Assembly (NCBI GenBank): GCA_903892645.1
Contig: CAITJF010000263.1
Span: 1-53,353 of the forward strand
Source: an uncultured Nitrosomonadales bacterium
GTDB taxonomy: Bacteria; Pseudomonadota; Gammaproteobacteria; Burkholderiales; Gallionellaceae
DNA length: 53,353 bases
Direction: 5' to 3'
The notes below the pieces were generated by a model. The model made no database searches. It was not told the DNA's origin and saw only the letters and a list, made by a program, of their open reading frames with translations. The translations under genes were made by a program, and so were the position numbers. Position 1 is the stretch's first letter. Each line of letters starts with the position of its first letter. This document shows, in pieces, positions 27,193-35,800 of this stretch.

Positions 27193-27319
27193 CGTCATTC
27201 CCGCGAAGGCGGGAATCCAGCAAGAACAAATATCCCGCAGAGCGGACAAAACCGCGATATTGTCCCGCTTCGCGGGAGATTTTTTAATCATCTGGATTCC
27301 CGCCTTCGCGGGAATGACG
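27193..27319. repeat. 28-bp perfect inverted repeat pair of a common intergenic repeat
   Basis: The 28-mer at 27193-27220 (starting CGTCATTCCCGCGAAGG) is exactly reverse-complemented at 27292-27319. Each arm is itself a small hairpin (TTCCCGCGAAGGCGGGAA). Between them lies a further partial hairpin (CCCGCTTCGCGGG). This family is widespread in proteobacterial intergenic DNA. It lies in the 309-bp gap between the divergent recQ and the next gene; no target duplication is evident, and nothing else recognisable is in the gap. Confidence 0.85.
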
Positions 27320-27366
27320 AAGCAAATGGATAATTTGATTTAACGGCACGCCAGAGGAAAGACACA

Positions 27367-28323
27367 ATGGGGTTGTTCGGGCAATTGTTTGGGAACGATC
27401 GGGAGAAGGATACACCCGAGTTACTGTCAGCCATTGAACGCGCTGTCTCTGCGGTTGAGCCTTTGCTCAAGCAGACAAGAGGATATCCCGGAAGCTACCG
27501 CAAACCCGTCACAACCGCACTGGAATACGCCCACAGCCTGGCGGCCAGCGTGCCCGGCCCGGTGGTGGTCAACCGGGAATCGTATGTCAAGGATGCTTTT
27601 GTCCATGCCCTATTTCCATCCGCAGATGCTGTCATGGAGGCGTTTTATTCCAGCCGTGCCATGCAGGACTATTACCGCGAATTCCCCGCTACCGATGAGC
27701 TATATGCCCTGATGGGCATGCGGCGCTTTGAAAAAAACATGGCGGGAGTGGCGTTGGTCGGCGAAGTGGTGCAGCGCGATGTGGTTCAAAAAGTGGTCTA
27801 TTTCACCAGCCATACCATTGAGAATCCTGCGCCAAGTGAAAAACAGGCCAGGGATCAGGCGGCATGGAGTTTTTTCGACAGCCTGGTGGGTAAGGTGAAA
27901 AAGCGGATGGAGGCACGCAAGCAGGACAAGCAATCGCAGTTGCTAGAGAGGGATTTGCTGGTAGCCAAGATGCGCGCGGCTGATGCACAGGCGCGACCTG
28001 CCCTTGAAGAAGCGTTGTCAAAGATGATGGACAAGATTCAGGCCACCACCAGCTCACTGGAATTGTGCAATTACCTGGAAGACTTCGAAGCCGTGCTGCT
28101 GAACCCGGAGCAGCACCTCCGCTTGGTGCAGATACACATGGTTCTGGATAGCATGGGCATCAGGCGGGAGAGTGATGCAAACCAGGAGGGGGCGGTTGTG
28201 TTCAATGAGTTGATTGGTTTTGACCGCCGGGATTGGACGGTGACCATGGTGCATTGCAGCAACATGCAAAGCGAATCATTTGCCACGAGGCTGGATAAGG
28301 CTTACCGCAGGCTGGCCATATAA
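27367..28323 (+). CDS. Conserved hypothetical protein
   Basis: The product is 318 residues, with AGAGGAAAG ahead of ATG 27367. I do not recognise a named domain. It starts MGLFGQLFGNDREKD, has no signal peptide or membrane helix, a mixed alpha/beta N-terminal two thirds, and a helical, charged stretch with coiled-coil character around 180-235 (KVKKRMEARKQDKQSQLLER), followed by a possible beta-rich end. Codon use is like the backbone genes. It stands alone between two repeat elements (27193-27319 and 28330-28440). A cytoplasmic role is likely; no function is proposed. Confidence 0.7.
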   Translation: MGLFGQLFGNDREKDTPELLSAIERAVSAVEPLLKQTRGYPGSYRKPVTTALEYAHSLAASVPGPVVVNRESYVKDAFVHALFPSADAVMEAFYSSRAMQDYYREFPATDELYALMGMRRFEKNMAGVALVGEVVQRDVVQKVVYFTSHTIENPAPSEKQARDQAAWSFFDSLVGKVKKRMEARKQDKQSQLLERDLLVAKMRAADAQARPALEEALSKMMDKIQATTSSLELCNYLEDFEAVLLNPEQHLRLVQIHMVLDSMGIRRESDANQEGAVVFNELIGFDRRDWTVTMVHCSNMQSESFATRLDKAYRRLAI

Positions 28324-28329
28324 TTTCAC

Positions 28330-28440
28330 TTCGCAATAGAAGCGATAACTGTGTTGGCTTCGTCTTCGGCTCCTAGCCGTACTGCTTGTACTGTCTTTGT
28401 CGCCTCATCCTCGCCGCCTTGTTCTCGCTTCTATTGCAAA
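28330..28440. repeat. 111-bp inverted-repeat element
   Basis: TTCGCAATAGAAGCGA (28330-28345) and TCGCTTCTATTGCAAA (28425-28440) are inverted copies, 15 of 16 matching. The interior is pyrimidine-rich on the plus strand (GCTCCTAGCCGTACTGC…). No target duplication or ORF is seen. It lies between two convergent genes and may act as a transcription barrier; a miniature mobile element is equally possible. Confidence 0.65.
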
Positions 28441-28463
28441 CTGGAATAACAGGTTGAGTGTTG

Positions 28464-29699
28464 TTAATGCTCCTTGCCGTCAACCCGTGGCTGCATGAGG
28501 AAGGGGATATACCGCCATGCGAGTATCGCAAAACAGACAAACCAGCACGTCGCCGCGAGGTAAATCCAGAGTGTGTAGCCTGCCGGGTAAACAAGCGGTG
28601 CAATGACACGGAGTACAAATGCCAGGATCATTACCCGCAGAGCCAGTTTGTCGAAGGTGTCGAAAACCACTTTTCTGCCCGTGTGCCCCTTCGTAATTCG
28701 GATCAGCATGGCAGGAACAATCAGGCCTATCACACCGAAGGTGAAGACATGGACGGACGCGGAAGAAGCCCACTCGGGGTGGGCGATGTGCCTGAGAAAC
28801 TCGATCAGCAGTTGGGCGATGATCGCGAGCTGGCCCAGATACATGACACCGATATCAAGCCGCTGCATGGCCAGTTGCGGCTTCCAGAAAATGAAGCGGC
28901 CTGCCAGCAGCAGCGCGAGCAGCAGGGCGATCCAGCCTGACAGTTGTGGCGGCAGCAGGCTTTCGAACACCAGAAGTAGCCCGAGAATCTTGATCGCCTT
29001 GTTCAGCACGGGGTTGCTCAGGATCGAAACCTGGAATACGCCCTTCATGAACTGGGTCAGCGTTCGCTCCAGCATCACCAGAAAGGCCATCCGGAAAAGC
29101 CCCACTGCCATGCTCCAGCCGACCTGGAAATAATCGTGGCTCAGTATCAGGTTTTTTGTTATCAGAAAAGCCGGAAGCATCAGCAGGAAAAAGTAGTTGT
29201 CGCGGTAGGAGTCATCCTTGCGGTTCCGGATCAGCGTCCACAGCAGCATCGCAACAATTGAACCCAGAAACAGGTTGTTTGAAATCCGGAACAGTAGCGG
29301 CGGCCAGGTGCCTTCAAACCACATGCCGAGCCGTTCGAAGAGCCAGGCAGCAACGAGAAGCATCAGCGAGTAACCATGATAGCCGCGAACCCCGACCCAG
29401 TTTTTGGTTGAGGTCAACAGGAATCCGCCGAGAACGGCCCAGCCAAAGCCAAAGAACATCTCATGGGCGTGCCACTGGGTCATGGAAAACGACGTTGCCG
29501 GTGCCGGAATGGTGTGCGAAAAGATCAAGGCCCACAAAACCGGCAGGCTCAACCCTGATAAAAATGCCAATCCAAAGAACGGACGAAAGCCCACAAGCCA
29601 GAGCGGATGCACTGGCAGTTTCATCCTGATTTCAGATTGTGTTGATGTTTGCTGTGAATTGGGCAGGCTTGAGTTCTTTTGAGTGTCACTTTTGGTCAT
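28464..29699 (-). CDS. nnrS: NnrS family membrane protein
   Basis: The product is 411 residues with about 11-12 hydrophobic segments. The N-terminus HPLWLVGFRPFFGLAF and QWHAHEMFFGFGWAVLGGFLLT are hallmark NnrS motifs, with conserved His thought to bind haem and copper. NnrS proteins are linked to denitrification and protect against nitric-oxide stress; the chemistry is not settled. The first 25 residues before MKLPVHP are polar and may be an over-extended start; ATG at about 29624 is an alternative. No Nnr/Dnr box was looked for with rigour, and no other denitrification gene is near. Confidence 0.9.
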   Translation of the reverse strand: MTKSDTQKNSSLPNSQQTSTQSEIRMKLPVHPLWLVGFRPFFGLAFLSGLSLPVLWALIFSHTIPAPATSFSMTQWHAHEMFFGFGWAVLGGFLLTSTKNWVGVRGYHGYSLMLLVAAWLFERLGMWFEGTWPPLLFRISNNLFLGSIVAMLLWTLIRNRKDDSYRDNYFFLLMLPAFLITKNLILSHDYFQVGWSMAVGLFRMAFLVMLERTLTQFMKGVFQVSILSNPVLNKAIKILGLLLVFESLLPPQLSGWIALLLALLLAGRFIFWKPQLAMQRLDIGVMYLGQLAIIAQLLIEFLRHIAHPEWASSASVHVFTFGVIGLIVPAMLIRITKGHTGRKVVFDTFDKLALRVMILAFVLRVIAPLVYPAGYTLWIYLAATCWFVCFAILAWRYIPFLMQPRVDGKEH

Positions 29700-29742
29700 G
29701 GCTTGGTTGGTAGAAAATTTAAACTGTACATAATCAGAAAAA

Positions 29743-30351
29743 CTATTTCAGCAAACCTTCTGCTTGCATTGCCGCTTGCACTTTCGGGCGCGCAGCTACT
29801 CGCGCCATGTATTCTTTGAGCTTGGGAAACGGGCCGAGATCGAAGCCGGTAAAATTGCTCCAGTTCACCACCGTGAACAAATACGCGTCTGCCACGCTGA
29901 ATTTATCGCCCATCAAATACGGCTTGTTCGCCAACTGCGTTTCCACATAGCCCAGGCGTTTGGTAAGCAAGTTACGCGCATTATTTTTTACTTCTTCCGC
30001 TGCGGACTTGTTGAATAATGGACTAAACGTTTTATGGATTTCGGTGCCGATGAAAGTGAGCCATTCCTGCAGGCGATAACGCTCCATCGTACCGGCTTTA
30101 GGCGCAAGACCGGAGTCCGGCTGCTGGTCGGCAATGTATTGCAGAATCGCGCCGCCTTCGGTTAGTACGCTTCCGTCATTGAGTTTTATTGCGGGCACGT
30201 AACCTTTTGGGTTGACCTGATTGAAATCTTTTCCGCTGGCAGTCTTTTTGGTAGCGAAATCCACTTTTTCAATTTCAAATGCCAAGCCTGTTTCGTGCAG
30301 CGCGATGTGTGAAGCCAGCGAGCAGGCACCTGGTGCGTAATATAGTTTCAT
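29743..30351 (-). CDS. gstA: Glutathione S-transferase, beta class
   Basis: The product is 202 residues. MKLYYAPGACSLASHIALHE is the typical bacterial beta-class start (active-site Cys in GACS), the cis-Pro region reads KGYVPAI, and LTEGGAILQYIAD binds the gamma-glutamyl part of glutathione. The all-alpha C-terminal domain has SVADAYLFTVVNW. It should conjugate or reduce with glutathione in the cytosol. It is 43 bp upstream of nnrS on the same strand, so the two may be cotranscribed. Confidence 0.92.
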   Translation of the reverse strand: MKLYYAPGACSLASHIALHETGLAFEIEKVDFATKKTASGKDFNQVNPKGYVPAIKLNDGSVLTEGGAILQYIADQQPDSGLAPKAGTMERYRLQEWLTFIGTEIHKTFSPLFNKSAAEEVKNNARNLLTKRLGYVETQLANKPYLMGDKFSVADAYLFTVVNWSNFTGFDLGPFPKLKEYMARVAARPKVQAAMQAEGLLK

Positions 30352-30695
30352 GTGAGTTCCTTGGTGAGAATGGGTCGGACATAAACCAATTTTTTCATTT
30401 CATGCCACTTGCCGTTTTTTCGATGCCACGTTGAAACCTGCAAAGCATAGTTCGACGCAGGGTTTGCCGTCCAGCATTTTGTCATGTTGCTTAAGTGCGT
30501 TGTTTAACTTGTATTCCCCGCTCTCTTGGCATGTGGACTGGGTTTACCCCTGTTTTTCCGGTACCTTGGCAGCACCTGTGCTGTTCGTTTCTGTTGTTTG
30601 CCCACTCTCGCTAAACTTCCGGATTGGCCGGCCGATAACATAATCACGGGGCGGCATTTCAACCTCAATACCACGGAAGCAGAAGGAGGTGTGTC
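30352..30695. other. 344-bp intergenic region upstream of a small gene
   Basis: This divergent gap should hold the gstA promoter and the promoter of the small gene at 30696. A GC-rich GGATTGGCCGGCCGATAAC patch lies near 30619-30639. A plus-strand open frame at 30431-30643 has no ribosome-binding site and no recognisable protein, so it is not called. Confidence 0.4.
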
Positions 30696-30917
30696 ATGGG
30701 TGTCGTGATGAACATGAGCAGCTACGAAATAGAACGCGATTCGATGGAAGCGGAATATGGCGAAGAGGTCATGTGCGCCGGTTGGAACCCCGCTGTCGCA
30801 CTGGTGTGTCAGCAACAGATGGTTGTGCCGACTGACAGGCAGATGGAAATGCCGGCTGATCTTGCAGCGGTGAATGCGGAGTTATTCCTGCAAAGGATGT
30901 ATGCCTGCCAGTGTTAA
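30696..30917 (+). CDS. Small hypothetical protein, 73 residues
   Basis: AAGGAGGT at 30683-30690, five bases before ATG 30696, is among the best ribosome-binding sites in the window and argues for a real, well-translated gene. The product is acidic, with EYGEEVMCAGWNPAV in the middle and a C-terminal MYACQC. Three Cys residues (one mid, two at the end) could bind metal or form a disulfide. I do not recognise the family. It is convergent with the DUF190 gene, with a 13-bp hairpin between them. Confidence 0.65.
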   Translation: MGVVMNMSSYEIERDSMEAEYGEEVMCAGWNPAVALVCQQQMVVPTDRQMEMPADLAAVNAELFLQRMYACQC

Positions 30918-30949
30918 TTTTGCGGTGTTCTTTGGATTGCGATCAGACA

Positions 30950-30980
30950 GCCTCCCGTTCCCGCAAAGGGAACGGGAGGC
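30950..30980. terminator. Strong bidirectional hairpin
   Basis: GCCTCCCGTTCCC (30950-30962), loop GCAAA, GGGAACGGGAGGC (30968-30980): a perfect 13-bp stem between convergent genes. There is no T run, so it is either a Rho-assisted stop or an mRNA 3'-end stabiliser. Confidence 0.6.
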
Positions 30981-30992
30981 ATGACGAGGGGC

Positions 30993-31304
30993 TTACAAAA
31001 TCCCTGATTCCACCGCATAGCGCACATAGAACAGGTTGAGCTTGCGCGCGCGCAACGCTTCCAGCAGTTTGTCGGCCAATACCGTATCCAGCACGAACTC
31101 CACTTGCACCGGCAATTCACCCGCAAGCTCGAAAAAGGATTCGTCGTGTAGGCGGCCATGCCGGCCAAAACCCGCGATGGCGCGGAATGCGGAGCCGCCC
31201 GGCACGCCGAGCTTCTTCGCCTCTTCCAGCAACCATTCATACAGCAGTGTGCCATTGTGGCGTTGCTTTTCCGTCAGGTAAAACTTGAGGTAAACGCTCT
31301 GCAT
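30993..31304 (-). CDS. DUF190 family protein
   Basis: The start at 31304 (MQSVYLKFYL) is chosen because CAGGAGGA lies just upstream; the longer frame runs into crcB. The product is 103 residues, the usual DUF190 length, with LYEWLLEEAKKLGVPGGSAFRAIAGFG and a PVQVEFV strand, typical of this PII-like fold. It starts 11 bp after the crcB stop on the same strand, the common crcB-DUF190 pairing, so a regulatory or accessory role in fluoride export is inferred. Confidence 0.88.
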   Translation of the reverse strand: MQSVYLKFYLTEKQRHNGTLLYEWLLEEAKKLGVPGGSAFRAIAGFGRHGRLHDESFFELAGELPVQVEFVLDTVLADKLLEALRARKLNLFYVRYAVESGIL

Positions 31305-31315
31305 ACATCCTCCTG

Positions 31316-31696
31316 TTACTGAATCCACTTCATGGTTTGTATCCCCAGCACGGTCATCAGCAGCGAACCGCCTAAATGAGCGGCGATGATGGCCATGCTC
31401 CATGCGTATTGCCCGCGTGCGAGCAGCGTGACGGTTTCAGCCGAAAAGGTGGAAAAGGTGGTCAGCCCGCCGAGAAAGCCGGTGATGATGAGCAGGCGCC
31501 ATTCTGGTGATAGCCCAGGATGCTGCATGAAGAACGCCACAGCGAGACCGATGAGATAGCCGCCGACCAGGTTGGCAGAAAGCGTGCCGAGCGGTAATTC
31601 GGGCAGCGCCGGATTGAGCCACAGGCCCAAGCCCCAGCGCAGCCACGCACCGATGGCCGCCCCGAGACCGACTGCAATAAACGCATTGAGTGTCAT
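31316..31696 (-). CDS. crcB: Fluoride ion exporter CrcB/Fluc
   Basis: The product is 126 residues from ATG 31696; a GTG two codons upstream (31702) is an alternative and neither has a strong ribosome-binding site. Four membrane helices are visible, with the family motifs [23 protein letters not shown] and [13 protein letters not shown]; the conserved Asn and Phe/Ser/Thr line the fluoride path in Fluc channels. It works as a dual-topology dimer in the inner membrane. I looked for a fluoride riboswitch upstream and did not find one. Confidence 0.92.
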   Translation of the reverse strand: MTLNAFIAVGLGAAIGAWLRWGLGLWLNPALPELPLGTLSANLVGGYLIGLAVAFFMQHPGLSPEWRLLIITGFLGGLTTFSTFSAETVTLLARGQYAWSMAIIAAHLGGSLLMTVLGIQTMKWIQ

Positions 31697-31767
31697 GCGC
31701 ACAGTTTAGCAGATCGCGGAAATACGCATTTAACGAACCTCCGGACAAGTCCCATATGCTTACAGAG

Positions 31768-32616
31768 TTACTTGACCCATTGGTTCAACAGCCAGCGTGC
31801 CCACTCGGTCACATCCGTAGCCGTCATGCCGATGGCAACTCCCTGCTGCGCCAGCGCATCGCCCGCCGCACCGTGCAAATGCACAGCCAGCAGCAGGGCC
31901 TGATCTGCATCCAAACCTTGTGCAATGAAGGCGGCGATCATGCCGGTCAGCACGTCGCCCATACCGGGGCTGCTCATGCCGGGATTGCCGGTCTTGTTGA
32001 GGTACGTTTTGCCGTTAGAAGTAACGCAGACGCTACCCGCACCTTTCAGCACGACGGTGCAATGTAGTTTCTCCGCGAGTTGCTGTGCGGCTTCGGTGCG
32101 TGCGGCCTGCACCTTCGCCGCACTGATGCCGAGCAACTTTGCGGCTTCGCCGGGGTGGGGGGTGATCACGGAGGGGGTCTTGCGGGCGCGCAGGTCGTCT
32201 TGCAAATCGGGTTGGCGGGCGAGGAGGTTGAGCGCATCGGCATCCAGCACCAGTGCGGCATCTGTCTTGAGCGCTTCGTGCAGGATTTTCTGCGCGGTAA
32301 CCGAGGTGCCCATGCCGCAACCGACGGCCAACACATCCACGTTGGGTAAACGTAGCGCATCATGTACGCCGTGCAGCATCAGTTCCGGTTGCAGTAAGTC
32401 CACAACCGGGGCGTTGCCCGCCAGCAGTCCGACATGTACGCAACCTGCGCTCAGTTTAAGCGCGGCGCGTGCGGCCAGCAATGGCGCACCCACCATGCCA
32501 CTGGCGCCGCCGATCACTGCCACCGTGCCGAACATGCCCTTGTGGCTGTCGCGCGAACGCGGTTTGAGGAAGGCGGCGACCTGTTTTTGCGTGATTGCGG
32601 GGATACGTGTGCTCAT
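31768..32616 (-). CDS. nnrD: ADP-dependent NAD(P)H-hydrate dehydratase (C-terminal NnrD type)
   Basis: The product is 282 residues with KGMFGTVAVIGGASGMVGAP, DADALNLLA, TPHPGEAAKLLG and GNPGMSSPGMGDVLTG, the ribokinase-like core and ATP/ADP loop of the dehydratase. It repairs NAD(P)H hydrates. The usual N-terminal epimerase (NnrE) domain is absent, so the epimerase must be elsewhere. Oddity: its start codon lies inside a 6-bp direct repeat (CATGTG) flanking a MITE-like element that now forms its entire 5' leader. It is followed by crcB and the DUF190 gene on the same strand. Confidence 0.93.
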   Translation of the reverse strand: MSTRIPAITQKQVAAFLKPRSRDSHKGMFGTVAVIGGASGMVGAPLLAARAALKLSAGCVHVGLLAGNAPVVDLLQPELMLHGVHDALRLPNVDVLAVGCGMGTSVTAQKILHEALKTDAALVLDADALNLLARQPDLQDDLRARKTPSVITPHPGEAAKLLGISAAKVQAARTEAAQQLAEKLHCTVVLKGAGSVCVTSNGKTYLNKTGNPGMSSPGMGDVLTGMIAAFIAQGLDADQALLLAVHLHGAAGDALAQQGVAIGMTATDVTEWARWLLNQWVK

Positions 32617-32619
32617 GTG

Positions 32620-32804
32620 GGTACCTCTAAAAATTTAGAGTTCGCCCAAACGCAAGGCGTGGAAAAAATTTCGCTGCACCGCATATATATAAATATGTAA
32701 GCAAGAAAACGAAGTTTCAGTGCAGGGTAACCTTTAGGTTGGCCGAAACTAAGTTTTTTACGCAACGCAGCGGTTGGGATGAAATGTGAATTTTTAGAGG
32801 TGCC
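32620..32804. mobile_element. MITE-like element with 16-bp TIRs and 6-bp target duplication (copy A)
   Basis: GGTACCTCTAAAAATT (32620-32635) and AATTTTTAGAGGTGCC (32789-32804) are inverted with one mismatch. CATGTG directly flanks both ends (32614-32619 and 32805-32810), a perfect 6-bp target-site duplication. The 185-bp element has no gene. It contains GCAAGGCG…GGAAAAAATTT and ATATGTAAGCAAGAAA segments also present in the relative at 52620-52803, and internal hairpins (GTAACCTTTAGGTTGG; GTTTC…GAAAC). It separates nnrD from the divergent purL and probably supplies promoter or leader sequence. Confidence 0.75.
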
Positions 32805-32872
32805 CATGTGAGTAATCCCGGCTTGGCGGAGGTGCATAGTATAATTGCACTTTAAGATTTCTCCGCACTGTC

Positions 32873-35800
32873 ATGTCCATGTTCCGAGTTTCTGCCGGTA
32901 AAGCCGCCCTATCTTCCTTCCGTTTCGAAAAACTGCGCACCGCCCTCAAGGAGGCCGCACCCAATGTTGCGCTGGTAGAGACGCGCCACTGGTATTTCGT
33001 TGCGCTGAGAAGTATGGCGCTGGCTGAGGGCGATACGGTGCTGCTGGATCGTATCCTCGGGCTGGATGATGTGGCAGACGAGCCAGATGGCTCCGCACAG
33101 ATGCCCCCGCAAGAGGGACGCCGCGAGGTGCCCCAAGGGGACGCTGGCGGTATCTGCTCGCAAGCTCCCAGGCCGCTCAGTCAGCCCGGAACCTTCGGTT
33201 CCACCCCCGCGCAGCAGCGGCTGCTGGTGGTGCCGCGCCTCGGCACGATCTCGCCGTGGTCGTCCAAGGCTACTGACATCGCGCAACATTGCGCGCTGCC
33301 GCAGGTGGAGCGCATTGAGCGCGGTATGGCGTATTACTTCAAGACCAGAACTGGCAAGGAGCTCACCGGACAGGAGCTCAAGGCAATCCTGCCTCTGCTG
33401 CATGATCGCATGACGGAATCGGTATTATTTGATTTTGACGGCATCGCGGAGAAAATCTTCAGGCATGGTACGCCTGTGCCGCTGTCCACCGTGGATATCC
33501 TCGGTGGAGGGCGTGCGGCGCTGGAGGCCGCCAATCGAGACATGGGGCTGGCGCTGTCTGCCGACGAGATTGATTATCTGGTGGAGAATTTCCATAAGCT
33601 AAAACGCAATCCTACCGACGTCGAACTGATGATGTTCGCACAGGCTAATTCCGAGCATTGCCGCCACAAGATTTTCAATGCGGATTGGGTCATCAACGAT
33701 GAGCAGCAGTCTTACTCCCTGTTCGGCATGATCCGCAATACGCACAAGCTGCATCCGGAAGGCACGGTGGTGGCATACTCCGACAACTCTTCCGTCATCG
33801 AGGGGGCCGAGGTCGAGCGTTTCTATCCGCGCACCGACGGTAGCTATGCCTCCAGCACCGAATTGACGCATACGCTGATGAAGGTGGAGACGCACAACCA
33901 TCCGACGGCCATTGCACCGTTCGCCGGTGCGGCGACGGGCGCGGGCGGCGAGATTCGTGACGAGGGAGCGACCGGCTCCGGCTCCAAGCCCAAGGCGGGA
34001 CTGTCCGGGTTCTCGGTTTCCAACCTGAACATTCCGGGATTTGAACAGTCGTGGGAAGCAAATCCATACGGTAAGCCGGGACGCATCGCCTCCGCCTTGC
34101 AAATCATGATAGATGGCCCCATCGGCGGCGCGGCATTCAACAATGAATTCGGCCGCCCCAACTTGGCCGGATATTTCCGCACGTTTGAAGAAAACATCAA
34201 CGGCGAAATGCGCGGCTATCACAAGCCCATCATGCTCGCGGGCGGTGTCGGCAGCATCCGGGCGGAGCACACACACAAACACGCGCTGCCGACAGGCGCG
34301 CTGTTGATCCAGATCGGTGGGCCTGGCATGCTGATCGGCTTGGGCGGTGGCGCGGCCTCCAGTATGGACACCGGCGTGAATGCGGAGAATCTGGATTTCG
34401 ATTCGGTGCAGCGCGGCAACCCAGAGATGCAGCGCCGCGCGCAGGAGGTGATAGACCGCTGCTGGCAGATGGGCGGGAACAATCCCATCCTGTCCATTCA
34501 CGATGTCGGCGCGGGCGGTATTTCCAATGCGCTGCCGGAGCTGGTGCACGGCGGCGGCAAGGGTGCGCATTTCGAATTGCGCGCAGTGCCGAGCGAAGAG
34601 CGCGGCATGTCGCCGATGCAAATCTGGAGCAACGAGGCGCAGGAACGCTATGTGCTGGCGATTCCACCGGAACGGCTGGATGAATTCAAATCGCTGTGCG
34701 AGCGGGAGCGCTGTCCGTTCGCGGTGCTGGGGCATGCCACCGTCGGAGACCAGTTGACAGTGCATGACTCGGAATTCAACAACCACCCGGTGAACATGCC
34801 GCTATCGGTGCTACTCGGCAAACCGCCGAAGATGACGCGCAAGGTGAAGCGCGAAACCGTGGCGCTGCCCGCATTCGACGTGAGCAAGATTTTATTGCAT
34901 GAAGCCATCGAGCGTGTGCTGCGCCTGCCTTCCGTGGCGGACAAGACTTTCCTCATCAGCATCGGCGACCGCACCGTGGGTGGCATGACCGCGCGCGATC
35001 AGATGGTCGGCCCGTGGCAGGTGTCGGTGGCCGACGTGGCGGTGACGCTGATGGGCTACAACACCAATCTCGGAGAAGCGTTTGCGCTGGGCGAACGCAC
35101 GCCGCTGGCGGTGCTCAACGCACCGGCTTCCGGGCGCATGGCGGTGGGCGAGGCGATCACCAACATCGCCGCCGCGCGCATCGAAAAAATCGGCGATATC
35201 AAACTCTCCGCCAACTGGATGGCTGCAGCGGGACACCACGGCGAAGACGCCGCGCTGTTCGACACCGTCAAGGCGGTTGGCATGGAGTTGTGTCCGCAAC
35301 TCGGTATCAGCATCCCGGTGGGCAAGGATTCGATGTCGATGAAGACTGCGTGGCAGGAGGGTGAAAAGCGCAAAGAAGTCACCGCCCCCTTGTCGCTCAT
35401 TGTGACCGCCTTCGCACCGTGCGCCGATGTGCGCCAGACCCTTACGCCGCAACTCGCCGCTGATCTCGATACCGTGCTGCTGCTGTTCGACCTTGGGCAG
35501 GGCAAGAACCGCATGGGTGGCTCGGCGCTGGCGCAGGTGTACAAACAGGTGGGCAATGTCGCGCCGGATGTGGACGATGCGCGGCAACTCAAAAAATTCT
35601 TCGAGCTGATCCAGCGATTCAATGCGGAAGGAAAATTGCTGGCTTACCATGACCGTTCCGATGGCGGCTTGTTCGCGGCGTTGTGTGAGATGTCATTCGC
35701 CTCGCACATCGGGCTGGACGTCAATCTGGACGAATTGAAGGGCGATGCCATCAGCACCCTGTTCAACGAAGAACTTGGCGCGCTGGTGCAAGTGTGCCGC

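Noticed and set aside
31697-31767. Fluoride riboswitch upstream of crcB
   Set aside because: I found no match to the conserved riboswitch core by eye in this 71-bp gap, and nnrD is directly upstream.
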